This document shows, one piece after another, positions 1-5,318 of a stretch of 7,891 bases of DNA; position 1 is the first letter of the stretch, and every line of letters begins with the position of its first letter. The stretch is taken from NCBI GenBank assembly GCA_003222855.1, contig QHXH01000149.1, forward strand, positions 1-7,891, written 5' to 3'. Made by a program: the position numbers and the translations under genes. Below the pieces are notes generated by a model. It did no database searches. It saw only the letters and a program-made list of their open reading frames with translations, and had not been told where the DNA came from. The stretch is from Acidobacteriota bacterium. GTDB lineage: Bacteria; Acidobacteriota; Blastocatellia; Pyrinomonadales; Pyrinomonadaceae.

Positions 1-626
1 TTGGCCATGATGGTCGCGCGTTGTTTCCCGTCATGCCTTACCCTGATTATCGCCAGATGTCCGATGAGGATCTTGCTTCTATCATCGCTTATATTCGTAG
101 CGTGCCACCGGTGCGCAATCAGCTGCCGGCGACAAAGATGCCTTTCCCGCTTAACTTTCTGACGCAGAACATGCCCGAGCCGGTGACTGGCCCCGTGGCC
201 CCGCCTGATCAATCTTCAGATGTAGCGCGCGGCGCTTACCTCGTCAGGATGGGAGCATGCACTGACTGTCACACGCCGCAAGAGAAAGGTCAGCCGATTC
301 CCGGAATGGAATTCGCCGGCGGGTTTCTCTTTCACGAACCGAAAGGGGACGTGGTCTCAACAAACATAACCCCGTCCGCTTCTGGAATCGGTTATTACAA
401 CGAGGGGACGTTCATTCAGGCATTGCGCATGGGAAAAGTTGGCGCCCGGCCGCTGCGTGCAACGATGCCCTGGTATTACTTCGGCAGGATGACGGACGAC
501 GATCTGAAATCGATTTTTGCTTTTCTCAAAACAGTGAAGCCGGTCAAGCATCAAATGGACAACTTTGAACCGCCGACGTACTGCCGGCTGTGCAAGCAGA
601 AGCATGGATTTGGAGCGACGAACTGA
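1..626 (+). CDS. c-type cytochrome, C-terminal part (5' end outside window)
   Basis: The frame is open from base 3 at the left edge (GHDGRALFPVMPYPDY...), so the gene begins upstream and the TTG at 21 is not its start. Two cytochrome c modules can be seen. Of the first, only the end remains, with the likely axial-Met segment MPYPDYRQMSDEDL. The second is complete: heme-binding CTDCH at 258-272 and a matching Met segment MPWYYFGRMTDDDL from 465. The first CXXCH must lie upstream, so this is most likely a diheme (or larger) cytochrome carrying electrons in the periplasm, possibly as a subunit of a dehydrogenase. The C-terminus ends with a CRLCKQKH segment (582-605), a CXXCXXXH pattern that is not a classical heme site. 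The electron donor cannot be told from the window. The next gene is convergent, so this one ends its transcription unit. Confidence 0.88.
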   Translation, partial: GHDGRALFPVMPYPDYRQMSDEDLASIIAYIRSVPPVRNQLPATKMPFPLNFLTQNMPEPVTGPVAPPDQSSDVARGAYLVRMGACTDCHTPQEKGQPIPGMEFAGGFLFHEPKGDVVSTNITPSASGIGYYNEGTFIQALRMGKVGARPLRATMPWYYFGRMTDDDLKSIFAFLKTVKPVKHQMDNFEPPTYCRLCKQKHGFGATN

Positions 627-657
627 GAATTAGCCGCGGATGAACGCGGATCAAAGA

Positions 658-696
658 GTTAGCCACGAAAAGGCACAAAAAGCATAAAAAAGAATT
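658..696 (+). repeat. AT-rich dispersed repeat, forward copy
   Basis: This is the left arm of a long imperfect inverted repeat (ttagccacgaaaaggcacaa...). It matches the reverse complement of 905-943 at about 33 of 38 positions with a one-base slip in an A-run. It is preceded at 634-652 by a ccgcggatgaacgcggat segment, and the other copy is flanked by a related ccgcagattacccagat segment. The gene-free stretch 627-971 between two convergent genes consists mostly of this pair plus the hairpin at 786-849. I see no ORF there with coding character. A role as a bidirectional terminator is possible but unproven. Confidence 0.6.
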
Positions 697-785
697 GCGA
701 AACCGAGAGGCACCCCGGATCGAATGATCATCTTGAGGGTAGTACCTTATATTTGGTTTCGGGTTGTCTTTTCCGCTCCAGCAAG

Positions 786-849
786 GACGATCCACGAAAT
801 CACACGAAAAGGCACAAGAGCCGTTTTTGGTGTGGGTTCGTGGATCGTC
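786..849. repeat. 13-bp perfect inverted repeat
   Basis: gacgatccacgaa at 786-798 is exactly the reverse complement of 837-849, and an inner cacac/gtgtg pair (801-805 with 830-834) can extend the stem. The loop contains cacgaaaaggcacaa, a third partial copy of the neighbouring repeat family. It lies between convergent genes and could fold in transcripts from either side. Confidence 0.55.
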
Positions 850-904
850 TCACTTGACTTGGGCGCATCTCAAAATAGGACATCACCATCTTGAGAATGA
901 TTTT

Positions 905-943
905 GAATTCTTTTTGCGCCTTTTGTGCCTTCTTGTGGCTAAT
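905..943 (-). repeat. AT-rich dispersed repeat, inverted copy
   Basis: This is the right arm of the inverted pair with 658-696; read on the minus strand it is ttagccacaagaaggcacaa... It ends 29 bases before the stop codon of the flavin reductase gene. Confidence 0.6.
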
Positions 944-971
944 TCTTATCTGGGTAATCTGCGGACGATGA

Positions 972-1673
972 CTAGTAGTTCGTGAGGATCGCATCCGCCG
1001 GAAAGCCCATCCGCTGCAGACGATCCCGTGTCTGCGCGATCATCTCGCGTGAACCGCAAACCAACGCCACCGGCGATTTCAAATCCGGCAGCACGTGGTC
1101 CAATAACGATTGCACGTAACCCGTCGGACCAGACCAATCATGATCGCCCGGACGAGAGATGACCTGGCGCAACTCGACTCCGGTATCTTCCCAACTATCG
1201 GTTTCGTCTCGATAACAAAAATCATCCGGTGTCCGTGCGCCATAAAGCACGACCAGTTTCCCAAACTGATCCTTTTGTTTCAGAACATGCCTGAGCGCTG
1301 ATCGCAAAGGCGCGACGCCGGTGCCCATCGCTACCAAAACCAAATCGCGCCCGCTCATGCGCTCCAGGTCGAACCCGTGACCAACGACTCCCGATAACTG
1401 GACACAATCGCCTTCTTTCATCTCGAATAGTGCGACGCTCGCGCCCATGGTTCGCTTCACCAGGATTTCCAACTCACGATCTTCAGGCGCGCTGGCAAAC
1501 GCAAAATACGCCGGTTCTTCATCCGCCACCTGAAGCGCGGCCACCTGACCGGGAATAAACGTCACGCCGTGCGCGTTTTCCGCGCCCTCAGGCATCAAAT
1601 CAAACGAACGAATGTAGCGACCTTGCTGGCGCACGCGAACAATCCTGAGCGCGCGCGTCTCATGTTCACTCAT
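972..1673 (-). CDS. FNR-like FAD/NAD(P)H oxidoreductase
   Basis: This 233-residue protein has the plant-type ferredoxin-NADP reductase layout. An FAD-binding barrel spans residues 1-105, with FIPGQ at 39-43 and AYFAFASAP at 55-63, the counterpart of the RxYS flavin motif. An NAD(P)-binding half follows, with GTGVAPLRS at 117-125, the YGARTPDD segment near 144, and CGSREMI at 206-212. It ends in an aromatic residue (TNY), as many FNRs do. There is no cysteine cluster after the NAD domain, so it lacks the 2Fe-2S extension of PyrK or hydrogenase gamma subunits. It probably moves electrons between NAD(P)H and a ferredoxin-like partner in the cytoplasm, but no partner gene is adjacent and the exact substrate cannot be assigned. 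The ATG at 1671-1673 has only a weak GGA upstream. It appears to be transcribed alone. Confidence 0.88.
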   Translation of the reverse strand: MSEHETRALRIVRVRQQGRYIRSFDLMPEGAENAHGVTFIPGQVAALQVADEEPAYFAFASAPEDRELEILVKRTMGASVALFEMKEGDCVQLSGVVGHGFDLERMSGRDLVLVAMGTGVAPLRSALRHVLKQKDQFGKLVVLYGARTPDDFCYRDETDSWEDTGVELRQVISRPGDHDWSGPTGYVQSLLDHVLPDLKSPVALVCGSREMIAQTRDRLQRMGFPADAILTNY

Positions 1674-1688
1674 AAATTCCGAGTCTAG

Positions 1689-1694
1689 ATTATC
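1689..1694 (-). promoter_or_regulatory. possible -10 box for the FNR-like gene
   Basis: The minus strand reads GATAAT, one base from TATAAT. A poor -35 (CTGCCG, 3 of 6) lies 17 bases upstream. The implied transcription start is only about 9 bases before the ATG. This is a weak prediction. Confidence 0.3.
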
Positions 1695-1745
1695 TTCAGG
1701 AAATTAAGAAACGGCAGCCACTCATTCGGTCGTGCCCTATTTTGA

Positions 1746-1821
1746 CTTTGCGCCTTGGCGTCTTTGCGTGAGATTACCTCTTGATGCACGACGGTTCACG
1801 CAAAGGTGCAAAGCCGCAAAG
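1746..1821. repeat. imperfect inverted repeat, 'cgcaaag' family
   Basis: Bases 1746-1772 pair with 1795-1821 (ttcacgcaaaggtgcaaag...) at 22 of 27 positions across a 22-base loop. The right arm runs on with gaaaaccgcaaag to 1833. It lies in the gene-free stretch 1674-2008 between two divergent genes. Besides this and the GC-hairpin element at 1867-1913 I see only weak promoter-like boxes in that stretch, and no gene. Confidence 0.6.
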
Positions 1822-1866
1822 AAAACCGCAAAGTAAGACACTACCCACTCACCCGGTAGCTTTTGC

Positions 1867-1913
1867 GGTATTGGTTCAACCTTGAAAAGCGTGGCACGGG
1901 CGTCCCGCCCGTG
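1867..1913 (+). repeat. GC-hairpin dispersed element, copy 1
   Basis: A head module (ggtattggttcaaccttgaa, then aagcgtggc) is followed by a hairpin with an 8-bp stem, cacgggcg (1895-1902) and cgcccgtg (1906-1913), and a 3-base loop. The head module matches 7448-7475 at 23 of 29 aligned positions, and a similar GC hairpin follows there as well. The two sites therefore belong to one composite repeat family. Confidence 0.6.
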
Positions 1914-1987
1914 AGTTCACGCACAAGATGCGCGTGCGACAAACAAACTAAGCCGGGGGCTTTTGCATCAAAATGTCACTTTGACAG

Positions 1988-1996
1988 TGGTAGAAT
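1988..1996 (+). promoter_or_regulatory. possible extended -10 for the secreted-protein gene
   Basis: The sequence TGgTAGAAT is a good extended -10 element. No -35 lies at normal spacing; the TTGACA at 1981-1986 is only 4 bases away and too close to work with it. The predicted start of transcription, near 2003, is about 6 bases before the ATG. That would give an almost leaderless mRNA and fits the lack of a Shine-Dalgarno sequence. Confidence 0.35.
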
Positions 1997-2008
1997 GCGA
2001 ACCGGCTT

Positions 2009-2656
2009 ATGAAGATGAAATTCTTTATTGCAGTTGCAATCCTGTTTGCATCGACCAGCGCGCTGCAGGCGCAATCGGGCCGCCGTTCAACCGGCGGATC
2101 GACCACGTCGACAACCACAGCAACACCGTCAGTTGTTGGTCCGAAGACAACTGAAAAGAAACCCACCCCGGCGCCTAAGTTGCAGTTGCTGGTCGGCATC
2201 GATCGTCAGGATGCATTCAGCAATGTTCCTTATTATATTTACGACACGGTGCTCGATAACGTGATCCGTCGTTTGGGTGAAGCTGAGATCGTTTTCGCAA
2301 ATTCAGGCGGCAAGATGAATCGCGCCGACGCAGTTCGCGCCGCCAAGCAGGAAAAGGCTCGTTGGGTGGTGAGCCTCGAGATCCGCAGCATCTACGCGGA
2401 CTCAGGCCGGCAAGTTAAGAACAATCAGGACGAATTAGCTGTCGACTACACGGTGATCGAGCCGGAGACTGGGAAGATAAAGCGCTCAGGGCGAACTCAC
2501 CAGCACATCTACCAAAATGGTCGAGGCGGAGTTTCCCTGCCTTCAAAGAATGGTCCAGTCTATTCAGAATATTCTATTAAGCAAGCATCGATCGAAGCCG
2601 CTGATCGGATTCTGGGGGGCTTTGATATTACGGTCCGAGAAGGTTCGCAGTTTTGA
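2009..2656 (+). CDS. secreted protein of unknown function
   Basis: This is a 215-residue protein. A typical Sec signal peptide occupies residues 1-22 (MKMKFF, a hydrophobic stretch, then ALQA before QSG), followed by a Ser/Thr/Pro-rich low-complexity linker (about 24-56). The folded part (about 57-210) alternates predicted strands and helices: LQLLVGIDR, a long helix around YDTVLDNVIRRLG, EIVFA, and WVVSLEIRSIY. This vaguely recalls small periplasmic alpha/beta domains such as those of LpoB or TolB-N, but I do not recognise the family. Mature cysteines and a lipobox are absent, so it should be soluble in the periplasm or exported. A second ATG at 2015 would remove only two residues. It stands alone, convergent with the acyl-CoA synthetase gene. 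Confidence 0.8.
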   Translation: MKMKFFIAVAILFASTSALQAQSGRRSTGGSTTSTTTATPSVVGPKTTEKKPTPAPKLQLLVGIDRQDAFSNVPYYIYDTVLDNVIRRLGEAEIVFANSGGKMNRADAVRAAKQEKARWVVSLEIRSIYADSGRQVKNNQDELAVDYTVIEPETGKIKRSGRTHQHIYQNGRGGVSLPSKNGPVYSEYSIKQASIEAADRILGGFDITVREGSQF

Positions 2657-2660
2657 ATAT

Positions 2661-2735
2661 GTTTGGAGTTCCGCCTTCAGGCGGCCTTAATCGCAGCAGC
2701 AAGGCTGGTTGCCGCCTAAAGGCGGAACTCCGAAA
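2661..2735. repeat. nested palindromic repeat between convergent genes, probable bidirectional terminator
   Basis: Bases 2661-2684 and 2712-2735 are inverted copies (21 of 24 match) of a ggagttccgcct-type unit. Each copy is itself a tight hairpin: ccgcct/aggcgg with loop tc on the left and aa on the right. The structure can fold as two small hairpins or one long cruciform. It fills the space between the stop codons at 2656 and 2736, so it probably ends both transcripts, although no T-run follows. Confidence 0.65.
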
Positions 2736-4580
2736 CTATTCCTCATAAATCCGATCGATCACATCTCGATACTTTTCATCAATCACGCGGCGCTTAACTT
2801 TTAGAGTCGGCGTCAACTCGCCGCCTTCAAGCGTCAATTCTTTTTCCAGCAAAGCGATGCGTTTGATTTTTTCGAATTGGGCCAGGTCCTGCGTGCGCGC
2901 TGCAATTTGTCTTGCAAACAAATCGATGATGCGAGGGTCGCGACGGAACTCCGCGCGCGAGCATAGCTCGAAACCTTTGTACTTTGCATAGCCTTCCAGC
3001 TGTTGCCAGTCAGGCACAATTAACGCTGCGGGGAAGCGGCGGCCGTTGCCGATGACGACAACTTGATTCACAAAGCGCGACCTTTTGATTAGTTGCTCAA
3101 TCGGCTGTGGCGCGATGTATTTTCCGCCGGAAGTTTTGAGCAACTCTTTCTTGCGACCGATGTCGCCTGTTTTGAACCAACCATCATCGGTAAATGCCGC
3201 GCGTGTCTCCGCGGGCTTGTTCCAATAACCCAACATTACGTGGGGCCCGCGCGTCTCGATCTCGCCGTCTGAAGCGATGCGAACTGCGACGTCGCGAATT
3301 GGTTTTCCCGCAGTGCCGACGCGATTGTCCTGCAATCGCCCGGCGGTAATCACGGGCGATGTCTCCGTCAATCCATAGCCCTGCACGATCGGCAAACGCG
3401 CGCCGAGAAAAGCCAGCGCGACCTCGGCGGAAAGCGCCGCCCCTCCGGAAACGAGAATCCGAATGCGGCTGCCCATCGCCTTGCGCAGTTTCTCCAGGAC
3501 GATCATATCGGCAAGCCGATGCTTGATGGCGAGCGAGATCGGAACAGAACCGTGACTGGCCGATAATCGCCCCCATCGCTTTCCCGTTTCCACTGCCCAC
3601 GCGACGACGCGCGCATTTAACTTGCCTTTTTCTGCCGCGCGCTCCTGGACCCGCGCGATGATCTTTTCATAAATGCGCGGCACGCCAACGAAAACGGTGG
3701 GCCGAACTTCCTTCAAGTTTTCTCCCAGCGTCTCCAGCGATCCGAAATAGACGCTCAGGCCGTGATGCAGATACATGTTCATCGCCTGCCGCTCGAAAAT
3801 GTGTGACAACGGCAACACGGAAAGCGCGACATCTCTCTCGTCAAATTCGAAATGATTCGATGAGCTAATCAGGTTCGAAACCATGTTCGCATGCGTCAAC
3901 ATCACCCCTTTCGGTTCGCCCGTCGTGCCGGAGGTGTAGATGATCGTCGCGAGATCTTCAGGCTTGGCTTTTCTCGCCAGATCGCTAATCAGCTCAGGGA
4001 ATTGAGATTGAAGCGCGCGTCCCTTTTCCTCCAGCTCTCGCAGACTTAGGACGGTTGCCGGATTTGGATCATTTGAATCGAATAGCACCACGTGCTCGAT
4101 CGTTGGGCAGTGTTTGAGTTCCGACTCGACCTGCTTGAGTTTTTCGCTCGTCGAAATGAAGACTACGCGCGCGCCACAATCCTTCAGAATGTAACTGACC
4201 TGCGCCGGTGTCAGCGTGGGATATATCGGAACCCCGACGGCGCCGGAAAGAATGCAACCTTGATCCGATAGCACCCACTCAAGACAGCTTTCAGACAGTA
4301 TTGCCACGCGGTCGCCTTTGCGCACACCGAGCGAATGCAAACCGGCGGCGATATCGCGCGCGCGCTGCAGCATCTCTGCCGCCGAAACAGAATTCCAAAC
4401 GCCGTCGTGTTTATAATTCAGGGTGTCGGGTTTTGGGTGATCGCGAACGACGCGGTCATAGATTTCGAGGAGCGTCGTGGGCTCATCAGAATTGAGCGGC
4501 GCGCGGTGTTCGACAAACTTCAGTTTGTCGCTGGTTGCCGACATAAGATACCGATCGACAAACTGAAGTTTGTCGGACAT
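2736..4580 (-). CDS. fadD: long-chain acyl-CoA synthetase (AMP-forming)
   Basis: This 614-residue protein activates fatty acids with ATP and coenzyme A via an acyl-adenylate, in the cytoplasm or at the inner membrane. ANL-superfamily landmarks are clear: the ATP-binding loop IIYTSGTTGEPKGVMLTH (213-230), the acyl-gate region QGYGLTETSPV (400-410), DGWFKTGDIG (466-475), RKKELLKTSGGKYIAP (476-491), and LTPTLKVKRR near 589-598 with the C-terminal catalytic-type lysine. The long FACL-type tail is present. There are two oddities. Residues 2-24 contain two SDKL(Q/K)FV peptides encoded by palindromic repeats. GDIG runs straight into RKKEL, whereas family members normally have about 12 residues between them (as in LDADGYLYITD), including the hinge Asp. 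The ATG at 4578-4580 overlaps the regulator's stop (TGATG), and GGAG lies 10 bases upstream. A later ATG at 4544 has no such site. Activity may be impaired by the deletion. Confidence 0.93.
   Translation of the reverse strand: MSDKLQFVDRYLMSATSDKLKFVEHRAPLNSDEPTTLLEIYDRVVRDHPKPDTLNYKHDGVWNSVSAAEMLQRARDIAAGLHSLGVRKGDRVAILSESCLEWVLSDQGCILSGAVGVPIYPTLTPAQVSYILKDCGARVVFISTSEKLKQVESELKHCPTIEHVVLFDSNDPNPATVLSLRELEEKGRALQSQFPELISDLARKAKPEDLATIIYTSGTTGEPKGVMLTHANMVSNLISSSNHFEFDERDVALSVLPLSHIFERQAMNMYLHHGLSVYFGSLETLGENLKEVRPTVFVGVPRIYEKIIARVQERAAEKGKLNARVVAWAVETGKRWGRLSASHGSVPISLAIKHRLADMIVLEKLRKAMGSRIRILVSGGAALSAEVALAFLGARLPIVQGYGLTETSPVITAGRLQDNRVGTAGKPIRDVAVRIASDGEIETRGPHVMLGYWNKPAETRAAFTDDGWFKTGDIGRKKELLKTSGGKYIAPQPIEQLIKRSRFVNQVVVIGNGRRFPAALIVPDWQQLEGYAKYKGFELCSRAEFRRDPRIIDLFARQIAARTQDLAQFEKIKRIALLEKELTLEGGELTPTLKVKRRVIDEKYRDVIDRIYEE
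4511..4530. repeat. 20-bp palindrome inside the acyl-CoA synthetase gene, copy 1
   Basis: cgacaaacttcagtttgtcg has a perfect 9-bp stem with a 2-base loop. On the minus strand it encodes the DKLKFV part of residues 17-24. It is the exact reverse complement of copy 2. Confidence 0.85.
4556..4575. repeat. 20-bp palindrome inside the acyl-CoA synthetase gene, copy 2
   Basis: cgacaaactgaagtttgtcg has the same 9-bp stem with loop ga. It lies one codon after the start codon and encodes DKLQFV (residues 3-8). It is separated from copy 1 by 25 bases. Confidence 0.85.
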
Positions 4581-5179
4581 CAGGCGCTGACTCCGTTGAG
4601 AAAGACGTCCATGACGATATCAGCCATCGGTTCGAGCTTGTAATTGCGATGCGAGATAATCCAGTTCGTCGCCATTTCATCCAGCGCGCCAAAGAGAATT
4701 TTGGAAACGACTTTTGCGTTAAGGTCTTTGCGAAAAACGCGCGAGCGTTGTCCTTCTTCCAGGATCTTGCACAACAGATCGAGGTACTCAGCAAACCCGG
4801 CCGCGGAAAACTCTTCCATGAATTTCGTCGAGCCGCGCAACTCCACTTGAAAGACAACCGCCAGATCTCGGTCTGCGCCCAGACGCTCGAGGTGTAACTT
4901 GGCGATCCGCCGCAATTTCTCGCGTGGATCTGACAGCGCTCTTATTAGTTTGCGTCCGGACGCGATCGCGTCCGCGATGTTCTGATCGAAAATCGAATGC
5001 AGTATCTCTTCTTTGCTTTTGAAATAGAGATACACCGTGCCGTCAGCCACATCAGCGGCGCGCGCGATATCGGCGACTTTCGAATTGAAATAACCGTTGC
5101 GCGCAAAGACTCGCGTAGCCGCGCGCAAGATTGACTCACGTTTTCCCCCTGATCCGTTTCGTGAGATCTTTTTGGCCAT
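4580..5179 (-). CDS. TetR-family regulator, FadR type
   Basis: Starting at the ATG 5177-5179 (MAKKISRNGSGG...), this is a 199-residue repressor. The N-terminal helix-turn-helix region shows the classic pattern: RESILRAATRVFARNGY, then VADIARAADVADGTVYLYFKSKEEIL. The helical C-terminal ligand domain carries FGALDEMATNWI, which resembles acyl-CoA-binding FadR-type TetR proteins. In that family long-chain acyl-CoA releases the repressor from DNA. Its stop overlaps the acyl-CoA synthetase start, so the two genes form a coupled operon. In-frame starts also exist at 5203 (GTG) and 5200 (ATG), but they lie within the predicted operator and would add 7-8 residues; none of the starts has a strong Shine-Dalgarno sequence. 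The ligand and target assignment rests on context and the operator, not on identified ligand-contact residues. Confidence 0.9.
   Translation of the reverse strand: MAKKISRNGSGGKRESILRAATRVFARNGYFNSKVADIARAADVADGTVYLYFKSKEEILHSIFDQNIADAIASGRKLIRALSDPREKLRRIAKLHLERLGADRDLAVVFQVELRGSTKFMEEFSAAGFAEYLDLLCKILEEGQRSRVFRKDLNAKVVSKILFGALDEMATNWIISHRNYKLEPMADIVMDVFLNGVSA
4591..4594 (-). promoter_or_regulatory. ribosome binding site supporting the start at 4580
   Basis: GGAG on the minus strand, 10 bases before the ATG and inside the end of the regulator gene. It places the translation start just before the repeat-encoded codons, so the repeats are predicted to be translated. Confidence 0.5.
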
Positions 5180-5185
5180 AATTCT

Positions 5186-5209
5186 GACTGAATGAATCAT
5201 CACTCAGTC
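5186..5209. promoter_or_regulatory. predicted operator of the TetR/FadR-type regulator
   Basis: The arms gactgaatga (5186-5195) and tcactcagtc (5200-5209) are inverted repeats matching at 9 of 10 positions around a 4-base centre. The core 5189-5206, tgaatgaatcatcactca, agrees at all but two defined positions with the Bacillus subtilis FadR site as I recall it (TGAATGANTANTCATTCA). It sits just downstream of the predicted -10 and upstream of the regulator ATG, where binding would block transcription. Autoregulation of the operon follows as an inference. Confidence 0.7.
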
Positions 5210-5214
5210 TGGTT

Positions 5215-5243
5215 AGCGTATCTGTTACCCCGTTTTCTGGCAA
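5215..5243 (-). promoter_or_regulatory. possible promoter of the regulator/acyl-CoA synthetase operon
   Basis: On the minus strand TTGCCA (5238-5243) and TACGCT (5215-5220) are separated by 17 bases. The -35 is good (5 of 6) and the -10 poor (3 of 6). The predicted transcription start, about 5208, would fall inside the operator palindrome. Confidence 0.4.
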
Positions 5244-5260
5244 CCTGAAGCTGGGGTCGG

Positions 5261-5288
5261 TTGCTGCCCGCCATTTGATCGTTATAGC
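5261..5288 (+). promoter_or_regulatory. possible promoter of the cysteine-rich secreted-protein gene
   Basis: TTGCTG (5261-5266) and TATAGC (5283-5288) lie 16 bases apart, a weak match to sigma-70 boxes. The transcription start would be near 5295, which excludes the ATG at 5289 and favours the one at 5319. Confidence 0.3.
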
Positions 5289-5305
5289 ATGCGGGCGAAT
5301 TCGAC

Positions 5306-5310
5306 GAGGG
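5306..5310 (+). promoter_or_regulatory. ribosome binding site deciding the start at 5319
   Basis: GAGGG lies 8 bases before the ATG at 5319-5321. No comparable site precedes the in-frame ATG at 5289. Confidence 0.55.
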
Positions 5311-5318
5311 CGATCAAA

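Noticed and set aside
21..23. TTG as start codon of the cytochrome gene
   Set aside because: The frame stays open to the left edge and the preceding residues (GHDGRA) fit the family; the first heme motif must be upstream.
764..994. Small reading frames in the gap between the cytochrome and FNR-like genes
   Set aside because: They run through inverted repeats and have neither a ribosome site nor protein-like composition.
1950..1964. Hairpin aagcc/ggctt followed by Ts as a rho-independent terminator
   Set aside because: The stem is only 5 bp, the T-run is short, and no plus-strand gene upstream needs to end there.
1981..1996. TTGACA plus TAGAAT as a normal sigma-70 promoter
   Set aside because: The spacer is 4 bases instead of 16-18.
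3184..3600. 138-codon minus-strand reading frame inside the acyl-CoA synthetase gene
   Set aside because: Arg/Gly-rich shadow frame of a strongly conserved coding region, with no recognisable motif.
4511..4575. CRISPR-like array from the two palindromes
   Set aside because: Only two units, in inverted orientation, inside a reading frame, with a 25-base spacer and no cas genes.
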